A stretch of 64,000 nt of DNA from Burkholderia lata (lineage in GTDB: Bacteria > Pseudomonadota > Gammaproteobacteria > Burkholderiales > Burkholderiaceae). How positions within the stretch are numbered: position 1 is the first letter of the stretch; the number at the start of each line of letters is the position of its first letter. Below the pieces are notes generated by a model that saw only the letters and a list, made by a program, of their open reading frames with translations, ran no database searches and was not told the DNA's origin. This document shows, piece after piece, positions 52,706 to 60,425 of the stretch. The position numbers and the translations under genes were made by a program. Location: NCBI RefSeq assembly GCF_902499335.1, contig NZ_CABVQK010000020.1, forward strand, positions 1-64,000, in the 5' to 3' direction.

Positions 52706-53560
52706 ATGCGCATATTGGTCCTCGGCGTTTCCGGCATGCTGGGAAACGCAGTCTTTCGAGTATTCGCGGGCGATTCGGCCTTCGAAGTTTTCGGCGCCGC
52801 ACGTAGCGCCTCGGCGTTGCGGCATTTCGACGAGAGCCTCGCGAAGCGCATTCTGGTCGGCTTCGACGTGGAAAGCCCCGATGCGTTGATGCGGTTGTTC
52901 GCCGCGACCAAGCCGGACGTGGTCGTCAACTGTATTGGTCTGGTCAAACAATTGTCCGCGGCCAACCAGATCCTCGACGCCGTCCCGCTCAATACGATTC
53001 TTCCGCACCGTCTCGCCGTGCTCTGCGAAGCGGCGGGTGCGCGCCTGATCCAGGTCAGTACCGATTGCGTCTTCTCTGGCGCGAAGGGCGGTTACCTGGA
53101 AAGCGATTTTCCCGATGCCTACGACATTTACGGCCGTTCGAAGCTGCTCGGCGAGGTCGACTACCCGAACGCGATCACGCTTCGCACGTCGATCATCGGC
53201 CACGAGCTCGAAGGCAGCCGCAGCCTGGTCGGCTGGTTCCTGGCGCAGCAAGGGGCAGTGAAGGGTTTCACCAAGGCAGTTTTCTCGGGCCTTCCGACCG
53301 TCGAGCTCGCGACGGTCATGAAAGACTACGTGGTTCCGCGTCCGCAGATGCGCGGCCTTTACCACGTATCTGCCGCCCCGATCGACAAGTACGAATTGTT
53401 GCGGCTCGTGGCCGATGCCTATGGCAAGGATATCCGCATTGATCCGTCGGACGAACTTGTCATCGATCGCTCCCTCGATTCGACGCGCTTCCGGGCCGAG
53501 ACGGGTTACCAGCCACCTGCGTGGCCGGAACTCGTTCGCCGCATGCGCGATTTCAAATGA
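52706..53560 (+). CDS. RmlD-type NDP-sugar 4-keto reductase (WbvR/WbjC-like)
   Basis: 284 residues from ATG 52706 with GGAAGG 8 nt upstream. MRILVLGVSGMLGNAVFRVF, DVVVNCIGLVKQ, IQVSTDCVFSG and YDIYGRSKLLGEVDYP (YxxxK) define an RmlD-like reductase. It lacks the C-terminal cupin of FnlB/WbjC/CapF (about 370 residues), so it is closer in design to WbvR. It should reduce the 4-keto intermediate made by the downstream dehydratase. Confidence 0.82.
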   Translation: MRILVLGVSGMLGNAVFRVFAGDSAFEVFGAARSASALRHFDESLAKRILVGFDVESPDALMRLFAATKPDVVVNCIGLVKQLSAANQILDAVPLNTILPHRLAVLCEAAGARLIQVSTDCVFSGAKGGYLESDFPDAYDIYGRSKLLGEVDYPNAITLRTSIIGHELEGSRSLVGWFLAQQGAVKGFTKAVFSGLPTVELATVMKDYVVPRPQMRGLYHVSAAPIDKYELLRLVADAYGKDIRIDPSDELVIDRSLDSTRFRAETGYQPPAWPELVRRMRDFK

Positions 53561-53588
53561 CTGAACGATAAAGGTTAGACGTACGGCA

Positions 53589-54599
53589 ATGTTTGCAAAC
53601 AAAACCCTGATGATTACGGGCGGCACCGGCTCCTTCGGCAACGCCGTTCTCAAGCGCTTCCTCGACACCGACATCTCCGAGATCCGGATTTTCAGCCGCG
53701 ACGAGAAGAAGCAGGAAGACATGCGGATTGCGTTCAACAATCCGAAGCTGCGTTTCTATATCGGTGACGTTCGCGATTACGACAGCGTGCGGCAGGCGAT
53801 GCACGGCGTGGACTACGTGTTCCATGCAGCGGCGCTCAAGCAGGTGCCGTCGTGCGAGTTCTACCCGATGGAAGCTGTGCAGACCAACGTCATCGGCGCG
53901 GAAAACGTGATGGCGGCAGCGATTCACGAAGGCGTCGAGCGTGTCATCGTGCTGAGCACCGACAAGGCCGTCTACCCGATCAATGCGATGGGGTTGTCGA
54001 AGGCGATGATGGAAAAGCTGATGGTCGCCAAGTCGCGGATGCGGCGCGAAGGCGAGACGATTCTCTGCGCGACGCGTTACGGCAACGTGATGGCGAGCCG
54101 CGGGTCGGTCATTCCGCTGTTCGTGTCGCAGATCCAGGAAGGCAAGCCGCTGACCATCACCGATCCGGAGATGACGCGTTTCCTGATGTCGCTCGACGAT
54201 TCGGTCGATCTGGTGCTGTACGCGTTCGAGCACGGCAACCAGGGTGACATCTTCGTGCAGAAGGCGCCCGCGTCGACGATCCAGGATCTCGCCGAAGCGC
54301 TGAAGGACCTGTTCAAGGCAGGCAACGAGATCAAGGCGATCGGCACGCGGCACGGCGAGAAGCTGTACGAGTCGCTCGTGAGCCGCGAAGAACTCTCGCG
54401 CGCCGAAGATCTCGGCGGCTACTACCGGATCCCGGCGGATGCGCGCGACCTGAACTATGCGAAGTTCTTCGTCGAAGGCGAAGCGAAGATTGCGACCTTC
54501 GAGGACTACACGTCCCACAACACGGAGCGGCTCGACCGCGAAGGCGTCAAGTCGCTGCTGATGAAGCTCGATTTCATCCGGGAGCAACTCGATGCTTAA
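53589..54599 (+). CDS. UDP-GlcNAc 4,6-dehydratase/5-epimerase (FnlA/WbjB/CapE type)
   Basis: 336 residues. FANKTLMITGGTGSFGNAVLKRFLDTDISEIRIFSRDEKKQEDMR, HAAALKQVPSCEFYPMEAVQTNVIGAENV and STDKAVYPINAMGLSKAMMEKL are hallmark words of the inverting dehydratases FnlA/WbjB. It converts UDP-GlcNAc to UDP-4-keto-L-sugars, the first step to L-FucNAc or L-QuiNAc. It overlaps the next gene by 8 bp. Confidence 0.93.
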   Translation: MFANKTLMITGGTGSFGNAVLKRFLDTDISEIRIFSRDEKKQEDMRIAFNNPKLRFYIGDVRDYDSVRQAMHGVDYVFHAAALKQVPSCEFYPMEAVQTNVIGAENVMAAAIHEGVERVIVLSTDKAVYPINAMGLSKAMMEKLMVAKSRMRREGETILCATRYGNVMASRGSVIPLFVSQIQEGKPLTITDPEMTRFLMSLDDSVDLVLYAFEHGNQGDIFVQKAPASTIQDLAEALKDLFKAGNEIKAIGTRHGEKLYESLVSREELSRAEDLGGYYRIPADARDLNYAKFFVEGEAKIATFEDYTSHNTERLDREGVKSLLMKLDFIREQLDA

Positions 54600-55719
54600 G
54601 GTCATGACGATCGTCGGCACGCGTCCCGAGCTGATCAAGATGGCCCGGGTGATTGCCGAGTTCGACAAGCACACCCATCATGTGCTGGTGCATACCGGCC
54701 AGAACTTCGACTTCGAGCTGAACCAGATCTTCTTCGACGAGCTCGGCATTCGCAAGCCCGACTACTTCCTCGAGGCAGTCGGCGAAAACGCGGCGCAGAC
54801 GATCGCGCGCGTGATCGAGAAGTCGGACAAGGTGATGGAGCAGGAGAAGCCCGATGCGGTGCTGCTCTACGGCGACACGAATTCCTGCCTCGCGGTCATC
54901 TCGGCGAAGCGCCGCAAGATCCCGGTGTTCCACATGGAAGCCGGGAACCGCTGTTTCGACCAGCGCGTGCCCGAGGAACTGAACCGGAAGGTGCTCGACC
55001 ACCTCAGCGACATCAACCTGGTGCTGACCGAACATGCGCGGCGCTACCTGATCGCCGAGGGCATTCCGCAAGACCGGATCATCAAGTCCGGGTCGCACAT
55101 GGCCGAGGTGCTCGAGCATTTCAAGCACCAGATCGAAGCGGCGACCGCGCTGGAAAAGCTCGGGCTCGAGGAGCGCAAATACTTCGTGGTCAGCGCGCAC
55201 CGCGAGGAGAACGTCGATTCCGAGGAAAACCTGCGCAGCCTCGTCGCGACGCTCGATGCGCTGGCCGCCAAGTACGGCTTCCCGGTCATCGTGTCGACGC
55301 ATCCGCGCACGCAGAAGCGGATGGCGGCGCTCGACCTGAAGCCGGCGTCGCCGCTGGTCCAGTATCTGAAGCCGTTCGGATTCTTCGATTACGTCAAGCT
55401 CCAGCAGAAGGCAACCTGCGTGCTGTCAGACAGCGGCACGATCACCGAGGAGTCGGCGCTGCTGAACTTCCCGGCGGTCACGATCCGGAATTCGCACGAA
55501 CGGCCCGAAGGCATGGACCAGGGCACGCTCGTAATGTGCGGGCTGCAGGCGGACTACGTGCTCGATGCCGTCGGCATCGTGACGGCGCAATGGGCGGAGG
55601 CGGGCGATACGTACCGGCCGCCCGCCGACTACGTCGCCGAGAACGTCTCGCAAAAGATTCTTCGCATCGTTCTGAGCTACACGCGATTCGTCAATCAGCG
55701 CGTTTGGTTCCAATTCTAG
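54592..55719 (+). CDS. UDP-N-acetylglucosamine 2-epimerase-type enzyme (FnlC/WbjD/WbvD)
   Basis: 375 residues. VMTIVGTRPELIKMARVIAEFDKHTHHVLVHTGQN, GDTNSCLAVISAKRRKIPVFHMEAGNRCFD, SAHREENVD and LSDSGTITEESALLNFPAVTIRNSHERPEGMD are WecB-fold motifs of the FnlC branch. It carries out the final C-2 epimerisation of the UDP-L-sugar. Confidence 0.93.
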   Translation: MLKVMTIVGTRPELIKMARVIAEFDKHTHHVLVHTGQNFDFELNQIFFDELGIRKPDYFLEAVGENAAQTIARVIEKSDKVMEQEKPDAVLLYGDTNSCLAVISAKRRKIPVFHMEAGNRCFDQRVPEELNRKVLDHLSDINLVLTEHARRYLIAEGIPQDRIIKSGSHMAEVLEHFKHQIEAATALEKLGLEERKYFVVSAHREENVDSEENLRSLVATLDALAAKYGFPVIVSTHPRTQKRMAALDLKPASPLVQYLKPFGFFDYVKLQQKATCVLSDSGTITEESALLNFPAVTIRNSHERPEGMDQGTLVMCGLQADYVLDAVGIVTAQWAEAGDTYRPPADYVAENVSQKILRIVLSYTRFVNQRVWFQF

Positions 55720-55723
55720 ACAC

Positions 55724-56521
55724 ATGGGTCGAGAAATGACGCAATTTACTCAAGCGCAACTCAAGTCGGTTGCCGAATATTCGTGCGCTCGCCTGCTTGC
55801 TGCCCGGGAAGGCGTCGAGCTCTTCAACGAGCCCTTCAAGCACGTCGTCATCGACAACTTTTTCCCCGAGGACTTCGCGAAGGCGTGCCTCGACGCGTTT
55901 CCGGCCATCACCGATCCGATCTGGGAGCACTCCAACGATCCGGATATCGAAGTGAAATACCGGACCGACTGGAAATCGGAATTCGACATTCCGGATGGCA
56001 TGCTGCCGTCCGTGCGCGTGCTGAACAGCGCACCGTTCCTGCAGGCGATGTCGAAGGTGATGGGCATCCAGAAGATCATTCCGGATCCGTACTTCACGGG
56101 CGGCGGCCTCAACGTCACGATGCGCGGTGGCCTGCTCGACGTGCACGTCGACGGCAACTACCACGACGCGACCGGATTGAACCGGCGCCTGAACGCGCTC
56201 GTGTATCTGAACCCGACCTGGCAGGAAGAGTGGGGCGGCGAGTTCGGCGTGTACGACGCCGAAGGCGAGGTGTGCGTGAAGAAGGTCGCGCCGCTGTACA
56301 ACCGCCTGGTCATTTTCGACTCGCACGACAAGAGCTTTCACGGGCTGCCCGATCCGGTCAACTTCCCGGAGCACGAGCCGCGCCGGTCGATCATTCTCTA
56401 TTACTACACGATGGAACCGCGCCCTGACGGCCAGGTCGTCGTGGATGAGCCGCACAGCGCGCTGTGGAAGAAGCGGAACCTTCTGGACAAGCGCGGTAAC
56501 AAGACGCGCAACTTCACCTGA
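55724..56521 (+). CDS. 2-oxoglutarate/Fe(II)-dependent oxygenase family protein
   Basis: 265 residues from ATG 55724; ATG 55736 (MTQFTQAQL) is equally possible, as neither has a good RBS. Double-stranded beta-helix motifs are DVHVDGNYHDA (HxD iron ligands), a distal His in SHDKSFHGLPDP and an Arg in EPRRSIILYYYT for 2-oxoglutarate. The RLNALVYLNPTWQEEWGGEFGVYD segment is typical of PF13640-like prolyl-hydroxylase relatives. In this setting it may hydroxylate a sugar or its substituent; substrate unknown. Confidence 0.85.
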   Translation: MGREMTQFTQAQLKSVAEYSCARLLAAREGVELFNEPFKHVVIDNFFPEDFAKACLDAFPAITDPIWEHSNDPDIEVKYRTDWKSEFDIPDGMLPSVRVLNSAPFLQAMSKVMGIQKIIPDPYFTGGGLNVTMRGGLLDVHVDGNYHDATGLNRRLNALVYLNPTWQEEWGGEFGVYDAEGEVCVKKVAPLYNRLVIFDSHDKSFHGLPDPVNFPEHEPRRSIILYYYTMEPRPDGQVVVDEPHSALWKKRNLLDKRGNKTRNFT

Positions 56522-56524
56522 TCC

Positions 56525-57766
56525 ATGCGCACTGTTCTGAACATTTCCAAGCATGACGCAACCGGACGGAGATTCAACAATCTGGATGCCCGTCCGGGCT
56601 TTCTTGCGCATAATTGGGACGCGAAGTTTGCCTGCTGGACACCTCGCACGGAACCGGAGGAATACGTTCAGCAGGCAGGTTCGAGCTTGACCCGCAACAT
56701 GACGCCGATGCTGTCGAAGCTGGGGCGTCGTACCGGCAACGTGAACGGCTATTACCGCAACGCATCGGCGATCACGAATCTCGATTTCTATCGGGAGGCC
56801 GATCTGCTGCACTTTCATATCGTCCACGAGGAATTCCTGTCGGTGCGCGACTGGGTCGAGATCGCCGCTGACAAGCCGCTGGTCTGGACTTGGCATGACC
56901 CTTACATGCTAAGCGGTCACTGCATTTATTCACTGGATTGCAACGGCTTCGAATCCGGCTGTATCCGCTGCCCGAATCTCAATTATCATTTTCCGATCAA
57001 GCGGGATCGCAGTGCACGCAATCTCGAGGAAAAGCTCGCGGCGGTGAAGAAGCTCGATCCGATGGTGATTCTGGCGTCGGAATACATGCGTGAGCTGGTG
57101 GCGCGCTCGGTATACGAAAACCAGATCCGCGTTCGCGTGGTGCCGTTCGGCGTCGAAATGGGCTCGGGGCTCAGCCAGGCCGACGCCAAGCGGGCGTTGG
57201 GCATTCCGGAAGGTAATATCGTGGTCGGGTTCCGGGCCGTGTATTCGGAATACAAGGGGATGACGCTGATCCTCGCCGCGCTGCGCCGGTTGTCGGCGCG
57301 TTATCCGGGCCTGCCGATCACCGTGATCGCTTTCCAGGAGACGGGCTGTTGTCGTGGCCTGTCCAGCCGTTATCAGATCATCGACACGGGCTGGATCAAG
57401 GACGCGGAGATCGCCACGTATTACAGCGCGATGGACTACTTCTTCATGCCGTCGAAGGCGGAAGCGTTCGGGCTGATGGCCATCGAGGCGATGGCTGCCG
57501 GCGCGACGCCGATCGTGACGGTCGGCACCGCGTTGCCTGCGCTGGTCGGTGCGCCGATCTACGGCCTGTGCAGCGAGCATTCTGACGACGCGTATGCGGA
57601 TGTCGTCGAGACGGCCGTTCTTCGCGCGGATCGCAATGCCGAAGGGCGTGCGGCTCGCCAGCAGTTTGCGCGTGACCATTACAGCATGGATGTTTTCTGC
57701 AAAGAACTCTCCGGAATTTACGATGAAGAAGTTGAGTATTCCCATAGTGTCCGACGTGCCGCCTGA
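56525..57766 (+). CDS. GT-B glycosyltransferase (family 4-like)
   Basis: 413 residues. The N-domain has LLHFHIVHEEFLSV and VWTWHDPYMLSGHCIYSLDCNGFESGCIRCP, a cysteine-containing word shared with WcaC-like colanic-acid transferases. The C-domain has VVGFRAVYSEYKGM, DTGWIKDAEIATYYSAMDYFFMPSKAEAFGLMAIEAMAAG, the EX7E-type donor site. Overlaps the next gene by 44 bp. Confidence 0.9.
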   Translation: MRTVLNISKHDATGRRFNNLDARPGFLAHNWDAKFACWTPRTEPEEYVQQAGSSLTRNMTPMLSKLGRRTGNVNGYYRNASAITNLDFYREADLLHFHIVHEEFLSVRDWVEIAADKPLVWTWHDPYMLSGHCIYSLDCNGFESGCIRCPNLNYHFPIKRDRSARNLEEKLAAVKKLDPMVILASEYMRELVARSVYENQIRVRVVPFGVEMGSGLSQADAKRALGIPEGNIVVGFRAVYSEYKGMTLILAALRRLSARYPGLPITVIAFQETGCCRGLSSRYQIIDTGWIKDAEIATYYSAMDYFFMPSKAEAFGLMAIEAMAAGATPIVTVGTALPALVGAPIYGLCSEHSDDAYADVVETAVLRADRNAEGRAARQQFARDHYSMDVFCKELSGIYDEEVEYSHSVRRAA

Positions 57767-58958
57767 TTCCAGCTATACGGCTGGGCAGGTGTTGCACCGG
57801 ATCATGTCGTCGATACCCGACGCCCGATTCGAATTCTTCTGGGTCAATCACTCTGGTCTTCCGGGGCACATCGCCGTTCCGGAGAATTGCATGATCGCCC
57901 GCGTGTTCGGCTTCCAGCTGGGCGGCATCTGGCTGCGGATCGCCCGCCTGACGAAGCGACTCGGCGAGCGTTCGGCGCTGCTGCACCGTCTCGGGCTCGT
58001 CGTGCGCATGATGATGTGGATGACCAAGACGGTGTTGATCGGCGTGCGGCTCGGCCTCAACCTCCGCAATTCGCCGTCGCGCGTGGTCTGGTTCGTCGTG
58101 CAGGGCGAGAAGACCGTGCTGTGCTATACGGTCGCCGCGTGGGTGTCCGGCAAGCAATTCATCGTTCACCAGTGGGATCCGCTCGCGTGGTGGATGACGC
58201 ACCGTGGCCATCCGCGGCAGCTTCACGGCCTGATGCGCAGGCTGCTCGACCGGCTCGAGCGGCGCGCGGTCCTGAACGTGGTGCCGAGCGACGCGTGGAA
58301 AGCGCGGCTGACGAGCGAAGGCAAGCACAGCATCCGTATCGACAACTTCTTCGACGATCCCGTCGACGACACGCAGGATCTCGTCCTGCTGTCCGATCCG
58401 AAGGCGGTGCATGCGGTGTTCGTCGGTCAGTTCTATTCGAATGCGGAACTGGATGCGTTGCTGAACCTGCTGTCGCGCACGTTGCTCGCGATGGGCAAGT
58501 CGCTGGTGCTGCATTATTTCGGCTACGGTAATCCGTCCACGACGAATCCTGGCTATCAGCTGATCGCGCATGGCGCGCTGCCGCGCGACGAACTCGTCAC
58601 GCGAATCGCGAAATGGGATCTCGCGTTGCTGCCGTATCCGACGGAAGAGCGCTTCATCGAGACGTCCACGCTGTCGTTCCCGTCGAAGTCGCGCGTCTAC
58701 CTCGCGGCCGGCCTGCCGATCATGTCGTGGGCCCGGGAAGGCGCTTCGCCGGACGTGTTCTATCGCGAGCACTACGGCGCGCATTATCACAACGGCTCGG
58801 TCGCGGAAGGGAGCGACGCATTCATCCGGTCGATCATGGAGGCCACGCCCGCGCACCGGCGGCAGCGCCATGAAGCGGCGCGGAAGATCCTCGGCGAGCA
58901 ATTCTCGTATTCATCCGAACTCGTTCCATTTCGTGACTTTCTGGTGCAACACGTATGA
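57723..58958 (+). CDS. Putative GT-B glycosyltransferase
   Basis: 411 residues from ATG 57723 (MKKLSIPIVSDVPPDSSYTAGQVLHRIMSS). The central part is VNHSG, VHQWDPLAWW, ERRAVLNVVPSDAWKARL, and the C-domain ALLPYPTEERFIETSTLSFPSKSRVYLAAGLPIMSW has the family-4 layout without a perfect EX7E. It starts inside the end of the preceding gene and overlaps the following gene by ATGA, so the three are translationally coupled. Confidence 0.78.
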   Translation: MKKLSIPIVSDVPPDSSYTAGQVLHRIMSSIPDARFEFFWVNHSGLPGHIAVPENCMIARVFGFQLGGIWLRIARLTKRLGERSALLHRLGLVVRMMMWMTKTVLIGVRLGLNLRNSPSRVVWFVVQGEKTVLCYTVAAWVSGKQFIVHQWDPLAWWMTHRGHPRQLHGLMRRLLDRLERRAVLNVVPSDAWKARLTSEGKHSIRIDNFFDDPVDDTQDLVLLSDPKAVHAVFVGQFYSNAELDALLNLLSRTLLAMGKSLVLHYFGYGNPSTTNPGYQLIAHGALPRDELVTRIAKWDLALLPYPTEERFIETSTLSFPSKSRVYLAAGLPIMSWAREGASPDVFYREHYGAHYHNGSVAEGSDAFIRSIMEATPAHRRQRHEAARKILGEQFSYSSELVPFRDFLVQHV

Positions 58959-59944
58959 GCAACATGACCCTGGAATCCCTGGTTGTAGAAAACAAGATCC
59001 TGAAGAATCAGGCCAACCAGCTTCGATACTTCCTCGGTGGCTCGCGGATCGACGTCCGGACGGTGAACGATGTCGAATACGGGCAGACGCTCCATTGCAG
59101 TCATGACGCGCTGCATCGCGTGGCGACCAGCCTGCTGAAGCCGGCGGATGTCTGCCTCGACATCGGGCCGGGCGTGCGCCCGCAACGGATGCTCGACTGC
59201 TCGGTCCATGTGCTCGTCGAACCGCATCGCCCGTATGCCGAGAAGCTCGTTGCCAGCTACCCCGACAAGGTCGTGTATTGCGTCGACGGTCTCGAATACT
59301 TCAAGGGCGCGCTCGACAAGAGCACGGACACGGTCTTCATGCTCGACGTGATCGAGCACCTGGAAAAGGAAGACGGCCAGAAGCTGCTGGACCAGGCGCT
59401 GCGGGTCGCGCGCAAGCAGGTCGTGATCTTCACGCCGCTGGGCTTCATGCCGCAGCACTACACGGAATCCGTGTCGTGGGAGGGCGTTCCGCATTCGGAG
59501 CTGCAGAATCACCGGTCGGGCTGGGAGCCGCACGAGTTCGACAACGCGATGCACGTGGTGTGCGAGAACTATCACTCGTCGGGTTCGAAGGTGTACGGCG
59601 CGTTCTACTCGATCATCGACGCATCGGTGGAGCGCCAACCGCGGCTCGTGCTGATTTCCGACGGCGTGCCGAACGACTTCGCGTTCCAGGATGGCGACGT
59701 CATCATCGCGGACGTGATGTTCTCGGAGCTCAGCTGGAAGATCAATTACGTGCCCAAGCGCAACATGATCGTCGTGCCGCTCCAACTGATCGCCGAAGAA
59801 AGCCTGACGCCGCCCGAGATCCTGCGCAACTCGATCATCAACTTCGGTGCGCTCGAAAACTACCTGCGCCGTTTCGACAATGTCGTCGCGGTCGGCGCGT
59901 CGGCGGAGGTCGTGCTGCAACGCCACCGCAACGGCTGGTCCTGA
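58955..59944 (+). CDS. SAM-dependent methyltransferase
   Basis: 329 residues. SAM-binding motif I is VCLDIGPGVRPQRM, followed by HVLVEPHRPYAEKL (motif II acidic end) and TVFMLDVIEHLEKEDG (motif post-II). This is a class I fold of about residues 55-190. An N-terminal coiled-coil-like stretch (LESLVVENKILKNQANQLRYFL) and a C-terminal ~120-residue extension are of unknown role. Probably methylates an O-antigen sugar; the target is not evident. Confidence 0.8.
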   Translation: MSNMTLESLVVENKILKNQANQLRYFLGGSRIDVRTVNDVEYGQTLHCSHDALHRVATSLLKPADVCLDIGPGVRPQRMLDCSVHVLVEPHRPYAEKLVASYPDKVVYCVDGLEYFKGALDKSTDTVFMLDVIEHLEKEDGQKLLDQALRVARKQVVIFTPLGFMPQHYTESVSWEGVPHSELQNHRSGWEPHEFDNAMHVVCENYHSSGSKVYGAFYSIIDASVERQPRLVLISDGVPNDFAFQDGDVIIADVMFSELSWKINYVPKRNMIVVPLQLIAEESLTPPEILRNSIINFGALENYLRRFDNVVAVGASAEVVLQRHRNGWS

Positions 59945-60425
59945 TCCGGATCAACGACCCGCGCCGCGCACCGGTTATCGTTTGACGAATCGGTGTGCCG
60001 CGCGCGGCGTCGGCGGGCCGGGCGCTGCTGCGGACCTGAATCGGGGTTCGAGCACCTTTCTTCAACGTGCTGGCCCGCTGCGATACCGCGCGTGATGAAG
60101 CGCCGGAACGCGTTTTAAATTAGGGCTCTATCCTCTATACTGCGGTGCCCACGTGATGTTGCATTTTGTAGCATCCGGGGGTTGCCAATGATGAGAGACT
60201 TCCGTTTTGCGATACAAGTCGCAATACGCGGTCGCGCACCAGCTTGCCGGCGGCCGTACCGCCCAGCGCAATCGGGGCGGGTCGAGGCCCGACATGCCGA
60301 CACATCGCGTTCCCGAGCCGTCGTCGCGGCACCCAAGACCGGGCCGCTGGCCGACGGCGCATGCGCCCGATCGAGCATCGGCCCGGGAGCGCCTGAACAT
60401 ACAAGCTTGGAACGCCTTGCCAATC
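59945..60425. other. Non-coding or leader region before the bifunctional glycosyltransferase
   Basis: A TATACT -10-like hexamer (60136-60141) follows an AT-rich TTTTAAATTAGG stretch. The downstream frame stays open back to 60207, but the encoded 73 residues are Arg/Pro-rich and unlike protein, so most of it is taken as 5' untranslated sequence. Confidence 0.35.

Noticed and set aside
52470..52889. 139-codon frame overlapping the start of the RmlD-like reductase
   Set aside because: It is out of frame with a well-supported gene that has its own RBS and Rossmann motif, and its sequence shows no family pattern.
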